Shown here in pieces: positions 32,638-41,167 of a stretch of DNA of 64,000 nt; within the stretch, counting starts at the first letter, position 1; each line of letters opens with the position of its first letter. The notes beneath the pieces are model-generated. The model saw only the letters and a program-made list of their open reading frames with translations. It did not search any database and was not told the origin of the DNA. The stretch comes from Paractinoplanes polyasparticus. Lineage in GTDB: Bacteria; Actinomycetota; Actinomycetes; Mycobacteriales; Micromonosporaceae. The translations under genes were made by a program, and so were the position numbers. Where the stretch lies: positions 304,443 to 368,442 of the forward strand of contig NZ_JAHWFK010000031.1 in the NCBI RefSeq assembly GCF_019710575.1. Direction: 5' to 3'.

Positions 32638-34936
32638 CGAATCGGGGTGCCTCGGCCCGCCGGCGGTTCCCCCGTGGCGGCTGACCCGCACGCTCACCGC
32701 GGCCATCGCCGTGGACGCGGTCGCCTGGGTGTGGTTCCTGATCGGCCTGCTCCGCCCGACACCCCAGTGGGCCGGCTGGATGCTGCTCCTGTTCGCCGTC
32801 CCGATCGCCGCCGTCACGTCCTGGCGGGCCGGGGCCGCCGGGCGGACCTTCTGGCGGTACGTCTCGGCGGGCATGATCGGCCTGGGCCTGGCCTCGGCCG
32901 CCGCGGCCCGCGACTACTTCAGCGGCGACCAGCCCGGTCAGCAGATCGGCGGTCTCACGGCGATGCTCTACATCGCGGGTCTGCTGCTGATGCTGCTGGG
33001 CCTGTTGCGCATCCCCGGCGCGCAGCGGACCGGCATGGAGTGGACGCGCTTCGGGCTGGATGTCGCGACGATGGTCGTCACCGTCCTGGTCTTCGGCTGG
33101 TACCTGGTTCTGCCGCGCTGGGAGAGCTGGACCGACGGCAGCGCCGCGGGCACGGCCTCGGTGGTGGTCGTCGGCACCGCCGCGATCATCGGCATGCTGG
33201 CCTTCGTCAAGGTCTCCTTCACCGGCACCGGCCCGATCGATCGTCGCGCCCTCTACATCCTGACGCTGACCGGCGCGGTCGGGGCCGTCGGCGGCGCCAT
33301 GGCGCCCCTGCTCGCCGAGCGCCCCTACCTGAACACCGGGCACGTGCTGCTGCCGACCACGAGCCTGCTGGTCTGTCTGGCGGCCGACCGTCAGCTGCGG
33401 GCCACCCGCGCCGGTCGGCCCGCATCCCGGCCGCTGTCGCGCCGGCCGAGCGTGCTGCCGTACACGGCGGTGCTGGCCACCGGCGCGCTGCTGCTGACCG
33501 GCGCCGTCACCCGGGCGCCGGACCTGCTGGCGGTCGCGGTCGGCGCGGTCGCCGTCACGCTGCTGGTCGCGACCCGGCAGATCGTCGCCCTGCGGGACAA
33601 CGCCCGGTTGCTCGACGACCTCGACGCCCGCCAGCGGGAACTCGCCCACCAGGCCGGCCACGACAGCCTCACCGGTCTGGCCAACCGCGCCGTGCTGATC
33701 ACGGAGATCGACGCCGCGCTGGCCGAAGGACCGGCGGGCGTGAGCGTCGCCCTGATCGACCTGGACGACTTCAAGGCCATCAACGACGACCTCGGGCACG
33801 CCGTGGGCGACGCGCTTCTCGTCTCGGTGGCAGATCGGATCGCCGCCCAGCTGCCGGCCGGCGCCGTGCTGGCCCGGCTGGGCGGCGACGAGTACGCCGT
33901 CCTGCTGCGGGGCGGGCATTGCGCCGCCCTCGCGGCGATCGCCGCCGGCCTGCGCCGGCCGCTGCCGGCCGCCGCTCACGAGTTGGTCGTCGAGGCGAGC
34001 GTGGGGCTGGCCGAGGCCCGCGCCGGCGACACCGCGAGCGAGTTGATCCGCCGGGCCGACGTCGCGATGTACGAGGCCAAGGGACAGGGCAAGGGCCGGC
34101 ACGTGGTCTTCGACGACCGGATGGACCAGCGCACCGCCGAGCAGTCCCGGCTCGCCGCCGACCTGCGCAGCGCGCTCGACACCGACCAGTTGCACCTGCT
34201 CTACCAGCCGATCGTCGCGATGCCGGGCGGTGAGCTGGCCGCGGTCGAGGCACTGGTGCGCTGGACCCACCCGGAGCGCGGTCCGATCGGGCCCGCGGTG
34301 TTCATCCCCGCCGCCGAGCGCACCGGTCTGATCGTGCCGCTGGGCGCCTGGATCCTCGAGCAGGCGTGCCGGCAGGCCATCCGGTGGCAGCAGGCGATGG
34401 GCGCCGCCGCACCCGGTTCGGTCAGCGTGAACGTCTCCGCACGACAGCTGCGCGAAGCTGGGTTCGCCGGTGAGGTCGCCGCCGTGCTCCGGCGTACGGG
34501 CCTGCCGCCGCACGTCCTCACCGTCGAGGTCACCGAGACCGCGGTGTTCGACGGCGGCACGGCGCTCGACGAGCTGAAGTCCATCGCCGCCCTGGGCGTC
34601 AAGATCGCGCTGGACGACTTCGGCACCGGCCATTCCTCGCTGGGACTGCTGCGTACGTGCCCGGCCGACGTCCTGAAGGTCGACAAGTCGTTCGTCGACG
34701 ACGTGACCGCCGACGGCCCGCAGGCGGTGGTGGTGGCCGCCCTGATCAGCATCTGTGACGGCATGCGGCTCCGTGCTGTCGCCGAGGGCGTCGAGACCGC
34801 CGAGCAGGCCGCCCGGCTGTACGAGCTCGGCTACCGCTACGCCCAGGGCTACTTCTACGGCCGCCCGATGCCGCCCGAGGCCATCGCCGCCTGTCGTCCG
34901 GCGCACGACCCGGCCACCCAGCTGATCGACAGCTGA
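32618..34936 (+). CDS. GGDEF-EAL cyclic-di-GMP enzyme with membrane sensor
   Basis: Protein of 772 residues. The N-terminal 310 residues contain about nine to ten hydrophobic spans (a MASE-like module). GGDEF domain starts HDSLTGLANRAVL; the active site is GGDEY (near residue 428), and no RxxD inhibitory site is seen just before it. The EAL domain begins LHLLYQPIVAM with AVEALVRWTHPE, DDFGTGHS, KVDKSF and AEGVET all present, so a phosphodiesterase is expected. GTG at 32618 or ATG at 32627 could be the start. It overlaps the preceding kinase gene by 20 bases, so they are probably co-transcribed. A membrane bifunctional c-di-GMP switch is likely. Confidence 0.9.
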   Translation: MPAMRGDESGCLGPPAVPPWRLTRTLTAAIAVDAVAWVWFLIGLLRPTPQWAGWMLLLFAVPIAAVTSWRAGAAGRTFWRYVSAGMIGLGLASAAAARDYFSGDQPGQQIGGLTAMLYIAGLLLMLLGLLRIPGAQRTGMEWTRFGLDVATMVVTVLVFGWYLVLPRWESWTDGSAAGTASVVVVGTAAIIGMLAFVKVSFTGTGPIDRRALYILTLTGAVGAVGGAMAPLLAERPYLNTGHVLLPTTSLLVCLAADRQLRATRAGRPASRPLSRRPSVLPYTAVLATGALLLTGAVTRAPDLLAVAVGAVAVTLLVATRQIVALRDNARLLDDLDARQRELAHQAGHDSLTGLANRAVLITEIDAALAEGPAGVSVALIDLDDFKAINDDLGHAVGDALLVSVADRIAAQLPAGAVLARLGGDEYAVLLRGGHCAALAAIAAGLRRPLPAAAHELVVEASVGLAEARAGDTASELIRRADVAMYEAKGQGKGRHVVFDDRMDQRTAEQSRLAADLRSALDTDQLHLLYQPIVAMPGGELAAVEALVRWTHPERGPIGPAVFIPAAERTGLIVPLGAWILEQACRQAIRWQQAMGAAAPGSVSVNVSARQLREAGFAGEVAAVLRRTGLPPHVLTVEVTETAVFDGGTALDELKSIAALGVKIALDDFGTGHSSLGLLRTCPADVLKVDKSFVDDVTADGPQAVVVAALISICDGMRLRAVAEGVETAEQAARLYELGYRYAQGYFYGRPMPPEAIAACRPAHDPATQLIDS

Positions 34937-35043
34937 CCCGGCTTCCGAAGCGTCCCCGTGTGGGCACCCGTCGACGCACGGATGGCGGTGGTGACACCCT
35001 GTCGCGTGATGCCCGGGCCTGCTCCTTCCCCCGAAGCGTCGCC

Positions 35044-35460
35044 TCAGTTCTGTGCCGCCGGGATGCCGAGCCGGTCGAGGAGAGCGCGTACGCGGCGTTC
35101 CAGGTCGTCGTGGATCGGGCGAACGGCGGCCACGCCGAGCCCGGCCGGGTCGTCCAGTTTCCAGTCCTCGTAGCGCTTTCCGGGGAAGACCGGGCAGGCG
35201 TCGCCGCAGCCCATGGTGATGATGACGTCGGAGTCCTGCGCGACCTCGTACTCGAGGACCTTGGGCTTCTGGGCGGTGATGTCGATGCCGGCCTCGCGCA
35301 TGGCCTCGACGGCGGCCGGGTTGACGGTCTCGGCGGGGGCTGAGCCGGCGGAGCGGACTTCCACGGCGTCGCCGGCGAGGTGGCGCAGCCAGCCGGCGGC
35401 CATCTGGGAGCGGCCGGCGTTGTGGACGCAGACGAACAGGACGCTGGGCTTGTCACTCAT
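35044..35460 (-). CDS. arsC: arsenate reductase, LMW-phosphatase type
   Basis: Thioredoxin-coupled arsenate reductase, 138 residues. The phosphatase loop is CVHNAGRSQ near residue 11, with the two redox cysteines in MGCGDACPVF (near residues 84-89). It reduces As(V) to As(III) so that an efflux pump can remove it. The ATG overlaps the stop of the aquaporin remnant (ACATGA), showing that this was a coupled operon. It appears intact, whereas the two upstream genes are damaged. Confidence 0.92.
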   Translation of the reverse strand: MSDKPSVLFVCVHNAGRSQMAAGWLRHLAGDAVEVRSAGSAPAETVNPAAVEAMREAGIDITAQKPKVLEYEVAQDSDVIITMGCGDACPVFPGKRYEDWKLDDPAGLGVAAVRPIHDDLERRVRALLDRLGIPAAQN

Positions 35461-36085
35461 GTGTCGATCCTTCGGGTAGCAGTGTTGTGCCCGGCGACGA
35501 CGTCGCCGGCGGTTCGTCCGGCGTCGGGATACAGGGCGAGCAGCAGGCCGGCCCCGGCGAGCAGGCCGACGATCTGGGCGATGACGAAGCCGGGCACGGA
35601 AGCCGGTTCGATGCCGGCGAACGTGTCGGTGAAGGCGCGCCCGACGGTGACGGCCGGGTTGGCGAAGCTGGTGGACGAGGTGAACCAGTCCGACGGCGGC
35701 GGGAGCGACCGCGGCGCCGCCGGACCGGACGACGGCGAAGATGAGCAGCACCAACCCGGCGGTGGCGACGACCTCGCCGAGCCACAGGTGGCCGGCCGAG
35801 CGCTCCTGGGCCGAGAACGTCACCGGCGCCAGGTCGAACATCAGGTTGGCCAGCACCGAACCGGCAATCGCCCCGGCCGTCTGCGCGACGATGTATCCGG
35901 CCAGATCAGTGCCGGACAGGCCGGTTCCGGCGCGGCGCCCCAGAAACCAGTCGGCGGCGGACACGACGGGGTTGAAGTGCGCTCCGGAGACGGGACCGAA
36001 GGTCAAAATCAGGGCGCCGAGCGCGAGCGCCGTCGCGATCGAGTTCGGCAGCAGTTGAAGCCCCACATCGCCGGGCGACAGCGTG
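35457..36085 (-). pseudogene. aquaporin/MIP-family channel remnant
   Basis: MIP-family channel (AqpS/GlpF-like) as found in ars operons, now damaged twice. The N-terminal part (usually a first membrane span with EFLGTALL) is missing: the reading enters abruptly at TLSPGDVGLQLLPNSIAT, immediately after the phosphatase fragment. NPA-type motif GAHFNPVVS and AGAIAGSVLANL are present. Near 35685 the frame is lost: GGA CTG GTT CAC continues out of frame, while the expected WFTSSTSFANPAVTVGRAF appears in another frame, as if TG were lost from CTGTGG. The tail VPGFVIAQIVGLLAGAG then runs to the stop overlapping arsC. Arsenite or methylarsenical passage is the family role. Confidence 0.8.
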
Positions 36086-36562
36086 GTGGCCTGTGGTGCC
36101 GGCCGGATCGAGCTCGAGGCCGTGACGATGCGCGACCTTGACCGCGCGCGGGTGGACCCGGGCCGCCGGCTTCGTGCCGGCAGAGGCCACAGCGCCGCCG
36201 ATCCTCCTGTGCCACAGGGCGGCGGCCAGCTGCGAGCGGGCCGAGTTGTGCGTGCACACGAACACCACGCGCTCGACCCGCGGCAAAGGTGGCGGGGACA
36301 GGGAGGCGAGAACATGCGGCTGCAGGCGCACGTACGTGCGGCGCCGGTCGCCCTCGGACCGGCTGCGGGCGATCAGCCCGGCCTCCCGCAGCACCTTCAG
36401 GTGATGGGCGACCAGGTTGGTCGGCAGGCCGAGCGCCTGGCCGATCTCGCCCGGTGCGGCATCGCCGAGCGTGAGGGCGTCGACTATCGCCAGACGCGCC
36501 GGATCGCCCAGTGCGGCGTGGACGCGCGCCCGCGCCCGCAGAGATGAAGACTCATCAGACAT
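36086..36562 (-). pseudogene. ArsR repressor fused to an LMW-phosphatase domain, truncated
   Basis: A fusion of an ArsR winged helix (residues 1-90: ARVHAALGDPARLAIVDAL, LVAHHLKVLREAGL) and a low-molecular-weight phosphatase/arsenate reductase domain (residues 97-155: CTHNSARSQLAAALW with an intact CX5R loop). The phosphatase domain is cut at about HGLELDPAG; the frame then runs into out-of-frame aquaporin sequence to a stop near 35906. The DNA-binding half may still be made. The helix lacks the CVCDL cysteines of arsenite sensors, unlike the next ArsR. A deletion joins this gene with the channel gene. Confidence 0.78.
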
Positions 36563-36566
36563 TGAG

Positions 36567-36577
36567 TCAATAATTGA
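36567..36577. promoter_or_regulatory. AT-rich palindrome before the ArsR-phosphatase gene
   Basis: TCAATAATTGA, a perfect 11-base palindrome starting 5 bases upstream of the ATG; A/T-rich in a very GC-rich region, as ArsR/SmtB boxes commonly are. Likely self-operator. Confidence 0.5.
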
Positions 36578-36631
36578 TGAGCTATCGTCCGGCAGTCAAG
36601 CGGGACGTGCGGTGTCTCAGTTGCCGGCGGC

Positions 36632-36994
36632 TCAGGCGTCGATGTCGAGCAGCGCCGACAGCTGCCGCATCAGCGCCGGCTGGGCGCGGTAGTAGACCCA
36701 GCTGGCCCGGCGCTCGGCGGTCACCAGGCCGGACTCCTTGAGCACCTTCAGGTGGTGCGAGATGGTCGGCCCGGACAGATCGAACGCCGGGGTGAGGTCG
36801 CAGACGCAGATCTCGCCACCGGCCGCGGAGGCGATCATCGACATCAGCTGCAGTCGGATCGGATCGCCGAGGGCCTTGAAGGCCTGCGACAGTGCGCCTG
36901 CCGCCTCCGGCGGGATCCGGCTCGCGGCCAGGGGCGCGCAGCACGCCGTCGCGTCCGGGTCGATGACGGCGGCGGTCGCGGCTGATTTCGACAT
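36632..36994 (-). CDS. arsR: ArsR-family arsenite-responsive repressor
   Basis: Protein of 120 residues. ArsR winged helix with metal site ICVCDL (near residue 61) just before the recognition helix (LSGPTISHHLKVLKESGLV), the arrangement known for As(III)-sensing ArsR proteins, and an extra CC pair near residue 18. The ATG (MSKSAATAA) is preferred over a TTG 51 bases upstream. Divergent from the flavoprotein gene; the 160-base gap contains repeated TCGACA/TGTCGA-like words that could be operators. Confidence 0.9.
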   Translation of the reverse strand: MSKSAATAAVIDPDATACCAPLAASRIPPEAAGALSQAFKALGDPIRLQLMSMIASAAGGEICVCDLTPAFDLSGPTISHHLKVLKESGLVTAERRASWVYYRAQPALMRQLSALLDIDA

Positions 36995-37155
36995 TCCTCG
37001 ACCTTGACAGATGTCGAAACCGCATGCAAGCCTCGGATTCGACAAACGTCAAGTTCGACAAGCATCGAATCCGTCTCGCGTCCGAGGCCCCCGGTCGTCC
37101 GCCGGGCCGGCGGACGACCCGTGAGTGACCAGCCCGCCACGACAGGAGCTCCCAC

Positions 37156-38553
37156 ATGACCACCCGACTCGACCGGCTGCCGGTCGCCGTCATCGGCGCC
37201 GGCCCCGTAGGCCTGGCCGCCGCCGCTCACCTGGCCGGCCGCGGCATTCCCTTCACCGTCCTCGAAGCCGGCGACAGCGCAGCCGCGGCCGTGCGCGAAT
37301 GGGGGCACGTGCGGCTGTTCTCGCCGTGGCGGTACAACATCGACGCCGCCGCGGCCCGCCTGCTCACCGACGCCGGCTGGGTGCGGCCCGACGACAGCAG
37401 GCTGCCCACCGGCGCCCAGCTCGCCGACGACTACCTGCAGCCCCTGGCCGACCTGCCCGCGCTCAAGCAGCACGTGCGCTACGGCGCCCGGGTGGTCGCG
37501 GTCACCCGGCTCGGCCTCGACCGCCTCCGCAGCACCGGTCGCGCCGAGACGCCGTACCTGATCCGGCTGGCCGACGGCGGGGACGTGCTCGCCCGCGCGG
37601 TCATCGACGCGTCCGGCACCTGGGGCACGCCGAACGTCCTGGGCGCATCCGGGATCCCCGCACACGGCGAGGCCGGCGCGGCCGCGTACGTCGAGAGCGC
37701 GCTGCCCGACGTTCTCGGCCGCGACCGGGAGCGCTTCGCCGGCCGCCGCGTCCTGGTCGTCGGCGCCGGGCACTCCGCCGCCAACACCTTGCTGGCGCTG
37801 GCCGAGCTGGCCGGACAGGCGCCCGGCACCACGGTCACCTGGGCCATCCGGGCCGCCTCGCCCACGCGCACCTACGGCGGCGGATCCGCCGACGCGCTGC
37901 CCGCCCGGGGCGCGCTCGGCAGCCGCCTGCGCGAGCACGTCGAGTCCGGGGCCATCACGGTCCTCACCGGCTTCAGCGTCCAAGCCGTCACCCCCGGACC
38001 GGACGGCGTGGAGGTCTCCGACGGCACGCGCACGGTCACCGCCGACCGGATCGTGTCGGCCACCGGGTTCCGCCCCGACCACGGCATCGTCTCGGAGCTC
38101 CGCCTCGACCTCGACCCGATCATGGGCTCCACCCGCGCCCTCGCCCCGCTGATCGACCCGAACGAGCACTCCTGCGGCACCGTCCCGCCACACGGCATCG
38201 ACGAGCTGACCCACCCCGAGGCCGGCTACCACGCCATCGGCGTCAAGTCGTACGGCCGCGCCCCGACCTTCCTTCTGGCTACGGGCTACGAGCAGGCGCG
38301 TTCGGTCGTCGCCGCCCTGGCCGGGGACTGGGAGGCGGCCCGCGACGTCCGGCTCGACCTGCCCGAGACCGGCGTGTGCAGCAGCAACGTTCCCCTCGAC
38401 AGCGACACGATCGACGGCGCCGGTCCCGGCTGCTGCGGCACGCCGGCCGCCGCGCCCGAGCCGGCCGGAATCTCCGGCGGGCTGGTGCGCACCCCGCTCG
38501 CGGTGATCACCGGGCCGTCCGGGACCGACCAGGGCGGCGGCTGCTGCAACTGA
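37156..38553 (+). CDS. flavin-dependent monooxygenase-like protein, ArsO type
   Basis: Protein of 465 residues. FAD site AVIGAGPVGLAAAAHLAG at residues 10-27, second dinucleotide site RRVLVVGAGHSAANTLLAL near residue 195, and ATGFRPDHG. This is the organisation of ArsO-type flavoproteins found in ars operons. The C-terminus carries cysteine pairs (GPGCCGTP and the terminal GGGCCN) that could bind trivalent arsenic. The ATG follows AGGAG at about 10 bases. Followed after 3 bases by an MFS gene. The chemical role of ArsO is not firmly established. Confidence 0.82.
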   Translation: MTTRLDRLPVAVIGAGPVGLAAAAHLAGRGIPFTVLEAGDSAAAAVREWGHVRLFSPWRYNIDAAAARLLTDAGWVRPDDSRLPTGAQLADDYLQPLADLPALKQHVRYGARVVAVTRLGLDRLRSTGRAETPYLIRLADGGDVLARAVIDASGTWGTPNVLGASGIPAHGEAGAAAYVESALPDVLGRDRERFAGRRVLVVGAGHSAANTLLALAELAGQAPGTTVTWAIRAASPTRTYGGGSADALPARGALGSRLREHVESGAITVLTGFSVQAVTPGPDGVEVSDGTRTVTADRIVSATGFRPDHGIVSELRLDLDPIMGSTRALAPLIDPNEHSCGTVPPHGIDELTHPEAGYHAIGVKSYGRAPTFLLATGYEQARSVVAALAGDWEAARDVRLDLPETGVCSSNVPLDSDTIDGAGPGCCGTPAAAPEPAGISGGLVRTPLAVITGPSGTDQGGGCCN

Positions 38554-38556
38554 CCC

Positions 38557-39876
38557 GTGACCGACGGCCGCGCGGTGGTTGCCGGCCGGAACGCCGGCAG
38601 CCACCAGGAACTCGACTCTGCCCGGGCGAAAGCGATCGTCGCCGCGCTGGCGGTCACCCAGACCGTCGGCTACGGCGCGCTCTACTACGCGTTCGCCGTC
38701 CTCCTGGTCCCCCTGGCCGCCGACCTGGGCGCCTCCACCACCGCCGTCACCGGTAGCTTCACCGCCTCGGTTCTCGCTTCGGCCGCCCTCGCCGTGCCCG
38801 TCGGCCGGTGGCTCGATCGGCACGGCGGCCGGGCGCTGATGACGGCCGGTTCCCTCGCCGGCACGCTGCTGCTCGTCGCCTGGTCGCAGGTCGGCAGCCT
38901 CGGGGAGCTGTACGCGGTGCAGATCGGGATCGGCATCGCCGCGGCCGCCTGCCTCTACGAGGCGGCCTTCGCCGTCATCATCGCCTGGCACACCCCGGCG
39001 CGACGGTCGTCGGCCCTGCTCGTTCTCACCGTGGTCGCCGGATTCGCCAGCACCATCTTCATGCCGCTGACCGGCTGGCTCGTCGAGCACCACGACTGGC
39101 GCACCGCACTGCTCGTCCTGGCCGTCATCCACGCGCTGCTCACCATCCCGCTGCACGCGATCGTGCTGCGTTCCGCTCCACGGCCACTCGCCGAACGATC
39201 AGCACGAGCCTCATCCGAGGGGCGCCTGCCACCCGTACGGCTCAAGGCCGTGCTCACCGACCGCGGATTCTGGCTCCTCGCCGCGAGCTTCACCGCCCAC
39301 ACCGCCGCCATCGCCACCGTCGGCGTGCACCTGGTCGCCGCGCTCATCAGCTGGGGCCATCCTGCCGGCTTCGCCGCGACGGTCGCCGGACTGTTCGGCA
39401 TCCTCTCGGTCACCGGCCGGCTGGTAACCACGGGGCTGCAGCGCCGGTTCCGGACCACCACCGTGGTCGCCGCCATCTTCGCCCTCCAGGCAATCGCAGC
39501 CGCCGCTCTGGCCGTGACCGGCCGCGACGCGATCCCCGCCGTGGCCGCAGTGGTCGGCTTCGGGCTCGGCTTCGGCGTCGGCAGCATCGCCAAACCCGTG
39601 GTGCTCGCCGAGCGCTACGACACCCGCCGCTACGCCACCATCGCCGGCGTCCTTGTCGTCCCCATGACCGTCGCCAAAGCCGCCGCCCCTCTCGGCGCTG
39701 CCGTCCTGCACACCACCAGTGACGGCTACGGCAGCGTGTTCCTCACGACCGCCGCGGTCTGCGTGATCGCTGCCGCCGCACTCGCCGCCATCCCCGCGTA
39801 CGACGCCCGGGTGTCCGGCCCCGAGCAGGCGGGACAACTCAAGAGTGGGCGGCGGTGGCCGATCAGAGCCAGGTAG
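38557..39876 (+). CDS. MFS transporter
   Basis: Protein of 439 residues with twelve predicted spans and the MFS loop motif VGRWLDRHGGRAL between spans 2 and 3. In ars loci such a transporter probably exports an arsenical, but no diagnostic residue is known to me; it is not an ArsB or ACR3 type pump. GTG start three bases after the flavoprotein stop: same operon, divergent from arsR. Confidence 0.82.
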   Translation: MTDGRAVVAGRNAGSHQELDSARAKAIVAALAVTQTVGYGALYYAFAVLLVPLAADLGASTTAVTGSFTASVLASAALAVPVGRWLDRHGGRALMTAGSLAGTLLLVAWSQVGSLGELYAVQIGIGIAAAACLYEAAFAVIIAWHTPARRSSALLVLTVVAGFASTIFMPLTGWLVEHHDWRTALLVLAVIHALLTIPLHAIVLRSAPRPLAERSARASSEGRLPPVRLKAVLTDRGFWLLAASFTAHTAAIATVGVHLVAALISWGHPAGFAATVAGLFGILSVTGRLVTTGLQRRFRTTTVVAAIFALQAIAAAALAVTGRDAIPAVAAVVGFGLGFGVGSIAKPVVLAERYDTRRYATIAGVLVVPMTVAKAAAPLGAAVLHTTSDGYGSVFLTTAAVCVIAAAALAAIPAYDARVSGPEQAGQLKSGRRWPIRAR

Positions 39877-39913
39877 GGCCGGCGGTGGACCGGTCGGAGG
39901 AAGGGCAACGATC

Positions 39914-41167
39914 GTGACCATGTCCACGGCGACGAGTGCCGCCGGGTCGCCGGCCGCGGGTGCTGACGGTTCCGGTGACCCGCAGATCGAACGGCTGCTC
40001 GACCTGGCCCGCACGTACCTCGGCATGGAGGTGGCCTGGCTGTCGCGGTTCTCCGGGGGACAGCAGGTGATCACCGCGGCCACCGGCCTGACGACCGGCA
40101 TGAACGTCACCGTCGGGGAGGGCACCGAACTGGCCGGCTCCTTCTGCGCGCGGGTCGTCGCCGGCACACTCCCGGCCCTCATCACCGATGCGCGCCGCCA
40201 CCCGGTCACCCGCGAGCTCGACGTGACCCGGGAGCTCAACATCGGCTCCTATGTCGGCGCGCCCTGGCGTGACGCCGACGGCAACGTGGCCGGCATGCTG
40301 TGCTGCCTCAGTCGCAGCGCCGACCCGGATCTCGACATCCCCGCGGCCCGCTACATGAGCATGCTCGCCGACCTGATCGGCGACCACCTGGGCAGCGCCG
40401 CCACCCTCGCGACCCGGGAGACCCGGCAGGCCGAGGCCGTCGTCCGCGACATCCTGCGCACGAGCGCCGTGCGGACCGTGGTGCAACCGGTCGTCCGCCT
40501 GGCCGACGGGGCCACGGTCGCGTTCGAGGCGCTGTCCCGTTTCGAGCCGGCGACCTTCGCCACCCCGGACCGGGCGTTCGCCGCGGCCGCCGTGTGCGGG
40601 CTCAGCATCGATCTCGAGCTGCTCGCCCTCGAACACGCCCTGCGCCTGCGTGACGCGTTGCCCGCCGAGATGTGGCTCGGGATCAACCTGTCGCCCGAGG
40701 CGGTGAGCACGTCGGCCGCTCGCGACCTGCTGCTGCCCCACGCCGGCCGCCGGATCGGGGTGGAGCTCACCGAGCACACCCCGGTCGGCGACTACGACGA
40801 GCTCAACGCCCACCTGGCGCCGTTGCGAGCGGCCGGGATCCAGGTCGTCGTCGACGACGCCGGAGCCGGGTTCGCCAGCCTCAACCACATCCTGCAGCTG
40901 CGCCCGGACACCATCAAGCTCGACATCTCTCTGGTCCGCGGCGTCCACCAGGACCCGGTGCGCCGGGCGCTGGCCCGGTCCCTGGTCGGCTTCGCCGGCG
41001 AGATCGGCGCCGCGCTGCTCGCCGAGGGCGTCGAGACCCCCGCCGAGCGTGACGCGCTGCAGGAGATCGGTGTGCCCTTCGGACAGGGCTACCTCTGGGG
41101 CCGGCCGCAGGCCCCGTCCGGTTCACGACCCGGCGCGGCCGGTGTCAGCCCTTCACCGCACCGGTGA
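39914..41167 (+). CDS. GAF-EAL domain protein
   Basis: Protein of 417 residues. GAF-type sensor domain about residues 20-170 (LARTYLGMEVAWLSRF, SFCARVVAG, IGSYVGAPWRDADGNVAGMLCC), followed by an EAL domain (VVQPVVRLADG, FEALSRF, LGINLSPEAV, VVVDDAGAGFASL, KLDISLV, AEGVET). DDAG replaces the usual DDFG; other catalytic motifs are present, so c-di-GMP hydrolysis is possible. GTG 39914 is chosen for spacing to GGAGGAAGG; ATG 39920 is the alternative. It overlaps the end of the convergent permease gene by 23 bases. Confidence 0.87.
   Translation: MTMSTATSAAGSPAAGADGSGDPQIERLLDLARTYLGMEVAWLSRFSGGQQVITAATGLTTGMNVTVGEGTELAGSFCARVVAGTLPALITDARRHPVTRELDVTRELNIGSYVGAPWRDADGNVAGMLCCLSRSADPDLDIPAARYMSMLADLIGDHLGSAATLATRETRQAEAVVRDILRTSAVRTVVQPVVRLADGATVAFEALSRFEPATFATPDRAFAAAAVCGLSIDLELLALEHALRLRDALPAEMWLGINLSPEAVSTSAARDLLLPHAGRRIGVELTEHTPVGDYDELNAHLAPLRAAGIQVVVDDAGAGFASLNHILQLRPDTIKLDISLVRGVHQDPVRRALARSLVGFAGEIGAALLAEGVETPAERDALQEIGVPFGQGYLWGRPQAPSGSRPGAAGVSPSPHR

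Noticed and set aside
29341..34906. Two very long minus-strand readings opposite the kinases and the GGDEF-EAL gene
   Set aside because: Low-complexity Gly/Arg/Gln/Asp-rich sequence without motifs; the plus strand has full sets of catalytic motifs.
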